Positions 15,523-21,635 of a DNA stretch of 21,635 nucleotides are shown here, piece after piece. The DNA is from JBJKPP01 sp046706145 (GTDB taxonomy: Bacteria > Bacteroidota > Ignavibacteria > Ignavibacteriales > Ignavibacteriaceae). Position 1 is the stretch's first letter. Each line of letters begins with the position of its first letter. Below the pieces are notes generated by a model. That model was not told where the DNA came from. It ran no database searches and saw only the letters and a list, made by a program, of their open reading frames with translations. Position numbers and translations under genes: made by a program. Location of the stretch: positions 1 through 21,635 of the forward strand of contig JBJKPP010000292.1 in the NCBI GenBank assembly GCA_046706145.1. Direction: 5' to 3'.

Positions 15523-17067
15523 TCATACTTGTTCAACTCTAACCAAATGCGAATTTAAGTAGGCATTTTGGTCGTGTTGCATAGTCTTATCAGGTAGCCA
15601 TTCCCACAAGGGCCCTAGGTCTTTTCGTGCTAAATCTTTATAAAACTGAGGAAGTTCTGTGGTTTCCTGTTCAAAGTAATCGCGGAACTTTCTATTTTTA
15701 TTTAAATGTTCAAGAACTTTTGTATGAAATTTAATTCTGCCAAATCCTTCGGACGAAATTGCTCGCATTACGTTCATCCATCGAGGGATAAATTCCCGGG
15801 TACCCTTAAATCTTTTCCCTATGGCTTTCCAAGAATAAGTATATTTTGTTAGATCAATAACATGCTCATAGAATTGCGGCCAAGAATAATTTTTTGGTTT
15901 AATGTTCATTGCCTGGTTATTGTTCAAAAATTGAAATGGGAAAGGGATCACACGATTGTCGCGTTGATATTCTAGGTTTAGCGGTGCTGCTTGTCCAAAT
16001 GCAGAAAGAAGGGAGTAGCCGGGGAATGCTCCCGGCGACATATCAACAAATTTTTTAGTAAGCTCAAACGGTTCCGCTCCTTCGTCAACGTCTAAACCTA
16101 GTACAAAGTTAGTTTGTACGTATGGTGTATATTTGAGAATCATGTTAACATGTTCGGAAATATCTTGCACCTTTTCCATTCCTTTCATTTGTCCGGTTTT
16201 TGATTTTCCACCCAAGTCATACCACGATTCAATTCCGGGAAGCAGCGCTTTAAATCCATTTTTCTTAAGGCGAACAAGATGCGGCTCAGACAAAAGCGAT
16301 AAGCTGCTTTCTGCAATAAAATCAATACTATTAGGAGGAATAGCTTCTTCAATGGCATTCATATATTCGTTAAATCTTACGCCGAAATTTGGATCATGCC
16401 AACCAACAAGCGGTCTTTTAAATTTTTTAAGTAGAAAACGCAAATCTTCCTTCATTATTTCAAAGTCTAATGTTTGATACGGTACAACCGAATCAATACA
16501 AAAACTGCATGTGTATGGACACCCCAGGCTTCCAATCATGGGGACAAGCTTTATAAGCGGGGCTTTTTTTAAATTAGTCTCAATAAATTTCCAGCGTTCA
16601 CGGACTCCGGGAAGTGAAGTCGGCTGTTTATTTGCACTTATTCGAATTCCTATAGGTCTGTGCTGTGAACAATCATGCAGCAAGTTGTTTATTATGGTCT
16701 TGTCTGTAAATCCAAGTACATAGTCAAAGTTTTTTTGAGCATCCTGCGGATAACAGCGGGCATGAGGTCCGCCAATAACAGTAATTGCTCCCATTGATCG
16801 AAATAGATTACTCAGAGAGTATGCAAGCTGTGCTGCTTCCGTAAAAGCACCTATGAAAATAATATCCGTATTGTTTGGCAATTCTTCGGTAAGGTTTTCA
16901 AGCCCTGTATAGCTGACAAATTTGACATTGTGCCCTTCTTCCTCACACCACACAGCAATAACTTGGGGCATTATGCTGCTTAAATTTGCATTCATAATGC
17001 GAGCCCATAATGAATGGTTGGGACCTTTGGCGACAAGATCTATTATTCCAATATTTAGTTTCCGCAT
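15523..17067 (-). CDS. Radical SAM protein with B12-binding-like N-terminal domain
   Basis: The 514-residue product has an N-terminal Rossmann-like region (about 1-135) of the type annotated as B12-binding in radical SAM proteins, with IGGPHARCYPQDA (98-110) typical of that group. The radical SAM core follows, with the cluster-binding cysteines Cys183, Cys187 and Cys190 in GCPYTCSFC. The DxHxxG cobalamin-ligand motif is not evident; the corresponding area reads VWCEEEGHNV. It may bind cobalamin without a histidine ligand or not at all. The C-terminal part (about 400-514) is rich in Trp and aromatic residues and unassigned. The substrate is unknown. The adjacent gene downstream is threonine aldolase and the divergent gene upstream is an MFS transporter across 422 bases; neither defines its substrate. 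Confidence 0.88.
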   Translation of the reverse strand: MRKLNIGIIDLVAKGPNHSLWARIMNANLSSIMPQVIAVWCEEEGHNVKFVSYTGLENLTEELPNNTDIIFIGAFTEAAQLAYSLSNLFRSMGAITVIGGPHARCYPQDAQKNFDYVLGFTDKTIINNLLHDCSQHRPIGIRISANKQPTSLPGVRERWKFIETNLKKAPLIKLVPMIGSLGCPYTCSFCIDSVVPYQTLDFEIMKEDLRFLLKKFKRPLVGWHDPNFGVRFNEYMNAIEEAIPPNSIDFIAESSLSLLSEPHLVRLKKNGFKALLPGIESWYDLGGKSKTGQMKGMEKVQDISEHVNMILKYTPYVQTNFVLGLDVDEGAEPFELTKKFVDMSPGAFPGYSLLSAFGQAAPLNLEYQRDNRVIPFPFQFLNNNQAMNIKPKNYSWPQFYEHVIDLTKYTYSWKAIGKRFKGTREFIPRWMNVMRAISSEGFGRIKFHTKVLEHLNKNRKFRDYFEQETTELPQFYKDLARKDLGPLWEWLPDKTMQHDQNAYLNSHLVRVEQV

Positions 17068-17489
17068 GATATATCTCTCATATAAATTTATATTTGTTAG
17101 ACTGCTTTAAGAAAAATGTATTGAATGGGAAACATCTATTGGAATACTATTCTTTGGTACAATTAAAAAGCACCTTCGACAGAATATGCGAGTGAAAACT
17201 AGGTATGTATGATATGTATGAATAATCTAATTTCTTGCCCGAAAGTTCGTAGCCTAAGTTGCTTTAGTTTTTACAGCTCAGAAATTGACTCAAGACCTCG
17301 GGCTCATTGCAATGTCAAAATGCAGCAGGGGTTAGGCTGTTAAAATAAACATATGGAAAAAATATCAAATAGTAAATGGATATTTTTTCTCTTTTAGATT
17401 CATATCTTTGCGGTCTTTTATGTAATTAAGTTTTAATTGTACTTTCGTGTAGAAGATATTTTATGAATTGAATATTATTATGTTTCTTT
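17068..17489. other. 422-base non-coding region between divergent genes
   Basis: No credible ORF is visible. It must contain divergent promoters for the radical SAM and MFS genes, although I cannot place them. It holds an AT-rich inverted repeat (17356-17389), an AT palindromic stretch just upstream of the radical SAM start, and a short repeat of GTATGTATGA-like sequence near 17202-17222. I see no tRNA or recognised riboswitch. Confidence 0.6.
17356..17389. repeat. AT-rich hairpin in intergenic region
   Basis: GAAAAAATATC (17356-17366) and GATATTTTTTC (17379-17389) form a perfect 11-base-pair stem with a 12-base loop, followed by TCTTTT. It looks like a weak intrinsic terminator, but no gene ends immediately before it on either strand, so it could end an unrecognised short transcript or be a regulatory site. 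Confidence 0.5.
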
Positions 17490-18785
17490 ATGCTCGCAAA
17501 ATATTTTAGGATCTCTGGATTACCAGAGGAAGAAACACAAAGACTGAAGCATAATTTACTAATGCACCTGGGAGATGGAGCCGCATTTGCTTTTGCGATG
17601 AGTTTTATTTCTCCTACCACGATAATGCCTGTTTTTATTGAAAGGGTAGGCGGTGGTGCAATAGCAATTGGGGCCATTCCAATTCTATGGACCATGGGAG
17701 CCAATTTTCCCCAATACTTTCTTGGTCAACAGAAACAAAATGAGACTTTAGTAAAATCTAGAATGCTGCGATTTGTTATAGTTCATAGACTTTCTTTTTT
17801 GCTGGTGGGTTTGATTGTGTTTTTCTGTTTTGGACATATATCCTCTATGGTTTCCGTTCCCATTGCACTTTTTTGTTTGTTGGGGATTGCCATACTCGGA
17901 AGTGTCCCAGGTCCAAGATGGGTAAATTATTTTGCAAAGACCACACCGACAAAATTAAGGGGCAGACTACTCGGGCTAAGGCTGATTCTTAGCTCAACAC
18001 TTGGGATGATAGCAGGATCAATTATTATTGTAATTTTGTCCAATTTCTTTTATCCACATAACTTTGCGATTTTATTTTTTATCTGCTTCTTTTTCATGGT
18101 TGTTTCTTTTGTTTTTTTAAGAAGTGTAGTTGAGCCGGAGGATGTTGTTAATAAATTAACATTTCCGGTAAAAGCCAATAAGATTGAAAAAGCAAAGTCG
18201 TTAATTAAAGAAAATAAATACCTAAGAGATTATTTAATTGCAGATTCTCTCTTGCTTGCCTCTTTAACTTCAGCGGCATTTTTTGCTGTGTATGCACTCA
18301 AGAAATTTAATCTTCCCGTTTCTTATGCCGGTTCTTTTACAATTATCCTTATGGGCGGAATGGCATTGGGAAATATTATCTTTGGATACGTTGGTGATAT
18401 TTTTGGGCACAAAGTTAATCTAACTATAATGGCGGTTTCATTATTTCTGGCCAACTTTACAGCCATAATTTCAGTTAATCCTTTGACATATGGAATAGTA
18501 TTTTTCTTTGTTGCATTTGCCCAGGGACTACAGGGAGTTTCCCGCTTGACATACATTGTCGAATTAACCGGGGAGACAAATACTACACTTTATGCAAGCT
18601 TACTAAACTCAACAACAGCGCCTACAGCTATTTTCGGAATAATTGCTGGTGCTCTTATTTCTACAATTGGTTATCCCGAAGTTTTTGGTATTTATGCTTT
18701 AATATCTGTGTTTGCAATCTATTGGATTTACAAAAAACTTGTTGACCCACGCCGGATTGTAATGGAAAGAAGAACGAATGTATAA
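17490..18785 (+). CDS. Major facilitator superfamily (MFS) transporter
   Basis: This 431-residue integral inner-membrane protein has about 12 hydrophobic segments, and the length fits a 12-helix MFS carrier. The first cytoplasmic part (residues ~1-25, MLAKYFRISGLPEEE) precedes helix 1. The loop after the middle helices includes the stretch TTPTKLRGRLLGLRL, an MFS-like charged loop, and GDIFGHKVN, a degenerate form of the GxLaDrxGrr motif, in the second half. A second half with the same pattern starts near residue 245. The substrate cannot be predicted; transport or export by proton exchange is the family norm. No strong ribosome binding site is seen. It stands alone between a divergent radical SAM gene and the phosphoesterase lipoprotein gene 128 bases downstream on the same strand. 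Confidence 0.9.
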   Translation: MLAKYFRISGLPEEETQRLKHNLLMHLGDGAAFAFAMSFISPTTIMPVFIERVGGGAIAIGAIPILWTMGANFPQYFLGQQKQNETLVKSRMLRFVIVHRLSFLLVGLIVFFCFGHISSMVSVPIALFCLLGIAILGSVPGPRWVNYFAKTTPTKLRGRLLGLRLILSSTLGMIAGSIIIVILSNFFYPHNFAILFFICFFFMVVSFVFLRSVVEPEDVVNKLTFPVKANKIEKAKSLIKENKYLRDYLIADSLLLASLTSAAFFAVYALKKFNLPVSYAGSFTIILMGGMALGNIIFGYVGDIFGHKVNLTIMAVSLFLANFTAIISVNPLTYGIVFFFVAFAQGLQGVSRLTYIVELTGETNTTLYASLLNSTTAPTAIFGIIAGALISTIGYPEVFGIYALISVFAIYWIYKKLVDPRRIVMERRTNV

Positions 18786-18913
18786 CATATCAGTAGAATT
18801 GTTCGTTCCATCTTTATAAAGTTTTATGTAGTTTGATATTCATATTTAATCACTTCTAATTTTAATAGGCCCCTGGCTTACAATGTTTACTAAAATTTTT
18901 CACGGATAGAAAC

Positions 18914-21388
18914 ATGTTGAAATATAAAATTATAGTGTTTGCATTTTTATCGTTTATAATTTACGGCTGTGCAGGTTCGAACAGTAGAAATTATACTAAC
19001 AGTAATATAACTCTCCCTGGTGAATATAATGGTTACACCTTACTTCCAAATGGCTGGAAATTAACCCCGGCAGGAAGAAAAGTGACAATAGACCAATTTC
19101 CACTGAATTTGATTGTAACAAAAGATGGGAAATATGCTATTACATCCAACAGCGCAACAAAATATAATTCTTTATCGGTTGTAGATTTAAATGAAGAAAA
19201 AAAGACACAAACAGTTAATCTCAGAGAAACATGGCGAGGAATTGTTTTCAATGCAGATGATTCTAAATTGTTTGTATCGGGTGGGAGCAATAATCTAATT
19301 TATGTTTTTAATTTTAATGACGGAAGATTAACTCTTGCTGATTCGATAATAATAGGAGAGCCGTATCCCAAACAGAAAATTTCCATAGCAGGTTTGGATT
19401 TTCTGCCTTCTAGGAATTTATTGTTTGCTGTTTCAAGGATGAGCAATTCACTTTATATTATCGACATAAATAAGAGGGAAGTTATTAAAACTTTAAGATT
19501 TGAAGGCCAATGTTATGATGTCAAAGTAAATCATGCTGGAACCTATGCTTATGTGTCTATCTGGGGAAAATCGAGTATAGGGGAAGTTGATTTAAGTAAT
19601 TTTTCTATAACAAATATAATTGAAGTTGGAGATCATCCATGTGAAATGTTAATCTCTAAAGATGATAGCCGTTTGTATGTTGCCAACGCAAATAACAACA
19701 CTGTCTCGGTTGTAAATCTCTACACCAAAAAAGAAGTAGAAAGAATTAATTCTGCTTTAAAACCTAACGCTCCATATGGAAGCACACCCAACGCAATTTG
19801 CTTTAATCATAATGAATCTGTTCTATTTATAGCAAATGCCGATAATAATTACTTGGCTCTTTTTGATGTTACTGATACAAGTAAAGCTCAACCGGTGGGT
19901 TTTATTCCTGTAGGATGGTACCCAACATCAGTAAAAACCCTGCAAAACAACGAAATTGTAGTGGCTAATGGATGGGGTTTTACTTCCTATCCTAATCCTC
20001 AAGGTCCTGTACCTATTGCAGGGGGGAGACCAGATTGGCAATCAAGTCAGTATATTCCTTTTCTAATGAAAGGAACTATTTCATTAATAAATTATCCCGG
20101 CAGGGAACAACTTAATAATTATACTGCACAAGTGTATTCAAATACACCCTACGTTCAACCTCATAAATATAATGACGAACAGCATGTTGTTCCTACTGCA
20201 TTTGACAGTGGAGCAAGCAGCAAAATTAAACATGTATTCTATATAATAAAGGAAAACAGAACTTATGATCAAGTACTTGGAGATGTAAGTGGGGGAAATG
20301 GTGACACTTCACTTTGTATATTCGGAGAAAAAATTACTCCCAATATTCACAAGCTCGTCAATTATTATACTCTGTATGACAATTTCTATTGTAATGCACA
20401 AGTTACCGCTGATGGGCACAACTGGTCAACCGCAGCTTATGCAACTGATTATGTTCAAAAAACTTGGCCGGTAAATTATGGCAGAAGAGGCCAGCCATAC
20501 AATTATGGTGACTGGGGTGAGCTTTCTAATCTTGCTCAACCCTCTTCGGGTTATATCTGGGATCAAGTTATTAATAAAAAGATTGGATTTAAGGATTACG
20601 GTGAGTTTGTTAAAGATGTAAAGGGTGTTCCAGGGCGCTATGAAGCTAATATGGAATACATGGAAAAATACACATCCAAAACTTATCCTGGATGGAGTCT
20701 CTCAATTAGTGATCTGGAAAGGTATGAAATATGGGAGAAAGATTTCGAAAAGTTTGAACAGACAGATTCTCTACCTGCACTTACCGTGATGAGATTACCG
20801 AACGATCATACTGAAGGAACAAGAAAAGGTGCGTTAACCCCGCAAGCATATGTAGCGCTGAATGATTATGCGCTTGGACTAATCGTAGATAAAATATCGA
20901 GGAGCAAATTTTGGAAACAAACTGCAATTTTTGTGCTGGAAGATGATGCACAAAACGGATCGGATCATGTTGATTGTCATAGGTCAGAACTTCTGGTCAT
21001 CAGTCCATATATAAAAAGACATTTTGTGGATCATACTCTTTATACTACATGCAGCGTGCTTAAAACAATCGAATTAATTCTTGGTTTAGAACCGATGACT
21101 CAGTATGATCTTTCGGCGACACCAATTTTAAATTCTTTTACTGACATTCCAGATTTTCATACATACGATGTTGTAAAACCCTTAACTAATACAGATGCAA
21201 GAAATCTTGCAAGTGCATACGGCGCCAAAGAAAGTGCCGAATTTGATTTTTCTAAAGAAGACATGGCACCTGATATGGAGTTAAATGAAATCATCTGGAA
21301 ATCAATTAAAGGAAAAGACTCCAGAATGCCGCCGCCGGTAACAAGTGCGTTTGTTAAAGTTGTAAAGCATGACAAAGATGATGATTAA
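18914..21388 (+). CDS. Lipoprotein: YncE-like beta-propeller fused to alkaline-phosphatase-like phosphoesterase
   Basis: The 824-residue product has a lipoprotein-type signal with likely lipidated Cys19 (FIIYGC), so it should be membrane-anchored outside the cytoplasm. Residues ~55-400 carry YVTN/YncE-like beta-propeller repeats, for example SRLYVANANNNTVSVVNLYTK (252-272). Residues ~437-750 form an alkaline-phosphatase-superfamily phosphoesterase domain of the phospholipase C/acid phosphatase type: KENRTYDQVLGD (446-457) with metal-binding Glu/Asn and candidate nucleophile nearby, TADGHNWS (498-505), LPNDHTEGT (628-636), and EDDAQNGSDHVDCHRS (676-691) with metal-binding Asp and His. Proteins with this exact fusion are annotated as bifunctional YncE family/alkaline phosphatase family. 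The substrate is not evident. The GH92 gene begins 33 bases downstream on the same strand, suggesting co-transcription. Confidence 0.92.
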   Translation: MLKYKIIVFAFLSFIIYGCAGSNSRNYTNSNITLPGEYNGYTLLPNGWKLTPAGRKVTIDQFPLNLIVTKDGKYAITSNSATKYNSLSVVDLNEEKKTQTVNLRETWRGIVFNADDSKLFVSGGSNNLIYVFNFNDGRLTLADSIIIGEPYPKQKISIAGLDFLPSRNLLFAVSRMSNSLYIIDINKREVIKTLRFEGQCYDVKVNHAGTYAYVSIWGKSSIGEVDLSNFSITNIIEVGDHPCEMLISKDDSRLYVANANNNTVSVVNLYTKKEVERINSALKPNAPYGSTPNAICFNHNESVLFIANADNNYLALFDVTDTSKAQPVGFIPVGWYPTSVKTLQNNEIVVANGWGFTSYPNPQGPVPIAGGRPDWQSSQYIPFLMKGTISLINYPGREQLNNYTAQVYSNTPYVQPHKYNDEQHVVPTAFDSGASSKIKHVFYIIKENRTYDQVLGDVSGGNGDTSLCIFGEKITPNIHKLVNYYTLYDNFYCNAQVTADGHNWSTAAYATDYVQKTWPVNYGRRGQPYNYGDWGELSNLAQPSSGYIWDQVINKKIGFKDYGEFVKDVKGVPGRYEANMEYMEKYTSKTYPGWSLSISDLERYEIWEKDFEKFEQTDSLPALTVMRLPNDHTEGTRKGALTPQAYVALNDYALGLIVDKISRSKFWKQTAIFVLEDDAQNGSDHVDCHRSELLVISPYIKRHFVDHTLYTTCSVLKTIELILGLEPMTQYDLSATPILNSFTDIPDFHTYDVVKPLTNTDARNLASAYGAKESAEFDFSKEDMAPDMELNEIIWKSIKGKDSRMPPPVTSAFVKVVKHDKDDD

Positions 21389-21421
21389 ACTTAATTCCCT
21401 AAATTTTCAAACAACACAAGC

Positions 21422-21635
21422 ATGAAAAAAATTTTCCAAATTTGTCTAGCAGTTATTTTTAGTTTTTTAAGTTCTTCCACTTTTGCTCAAGTTAATAAGC
21501 AGCCTGTGGATTATGTGAAGCCGGATATAGGAGGAGTAAGCATTCTTCTTACAACTACTAAACCTACCGTATTATTGCCACATGATTATCCACAGGTTAC
21601 GCCGCTTGTAAATCCCGGCGTTTCCGATAATTATC
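21422..21635 (+). CDS. Glycoside hydrolase family 92 protein, start only (truncated by window end)
   Basis: The frame opens with an ATG at 21422 and runs to the window edge, giving 71 complete codons. A signal peptide (MKKIFQICLAVIFSFLSSSTFAQ) is followed by VDYVKPDIGGVSILL and PTVLLPHDYPQVTPLVNPG. The layout of an early V-x-PxIGG-like stretch followed by a PHxxP-type stretch matches the start of GH92 exo-acting alpha-mannosidases of Bacteroidota. The catalytic domains lie outside the window, so family placement rests on the N-terminus only. It follows the phosphoesterase lipoprotein by 33 bases and may share its transcript. Confidence 0.72.
   Translation, partial: MKKIFQICLAVIFSFLSSSTFAQVNKQPVDYVKPDIGGVSILLTTTKPTVLLPHDYPQVTPLVNPGVSDNY

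Overview
The window is a stretch of AT-rich bacterial chromosome with densely packed genes on both strands. I see no rRNA, tRNA, CRISPR array, insertion sequence, integrase or phage gene. The gene set points to the Bacteroidota/Chlorobi group and most likely to an Ignavibacteria-like organism: a DUF3078 outer-membrane protein, a DUF4139 protein, an S9B dipeptidyl peptidase, an M1 peptidase ending its signal peptide in SQ, a GH92 glycosidase, a UPF0182 membrane protein, and mostly weak Shine-Dalgarno sequences. This assignment is inference from family content, not from a marker gene.

Layout. Positions 1-2255 (minus) hold most of a UPF0182 membrane protein whose C-terminus lies outside the window. 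A 500-base non-coding region follows, carrying a sigma-54-like promoter, a palindrome and a pair of short direct repeats. It leads into the most unusual part of the window: two tandem paralogous genes (2756-3499 and 3775-4479, plus). Both encode small secreted proteins with repeats built around an Asp/Ser/Thr block (SDTSDTSSDTSS). Each has a perfect AAGGAGG ribosome binding site and each is followed by an almost identical hairpin terminator. I cannot assign them a known function. Next come an alpha/beta hydrolase (4569-5360, minus), a DUF3078 protein (5411-6259, plus), and a minus-strand pair of secreted peptidases, M1 then DPP4-like (10274 down to 6295).

From 10387 the genes are glycogen synthase GlgA (plus), a secreted DUF4139 protein (11891-13270, minus), a two-gene plus-strand unit (a small YjdI-type iron-sulfur protein, then a secreted cyclophilin), a PLP-dependent threonine aldolase and a radical SAM protein (both minus), an MFS transporter (plus), a lipoprotein joining a YVTN/YncE-like beta-propeller to an alkaline-phosphatase-like phosphoesterase (18914-21388, plus), and the first 71 codons of a GH92 glycosidase (21422 to the end, plus).

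How the genes relate. Many products carry signal peptides and act in or beyond the periplasm: the two peptidases, cyclophilin, GH92, phosphoesterase, DUF3078, DUF4139 and the two repeat proteins. This fits an organism that degrades external polymers. Apart from the peptidase pair, the tandem repeat genes and the iron-sulfur/cyclophilin pair, neighbours look like ordinary chromosomal genes rather than one pathway. The best candidate for an undescribed element is the tandem repeat-protein locus with its own promoter and terminators.
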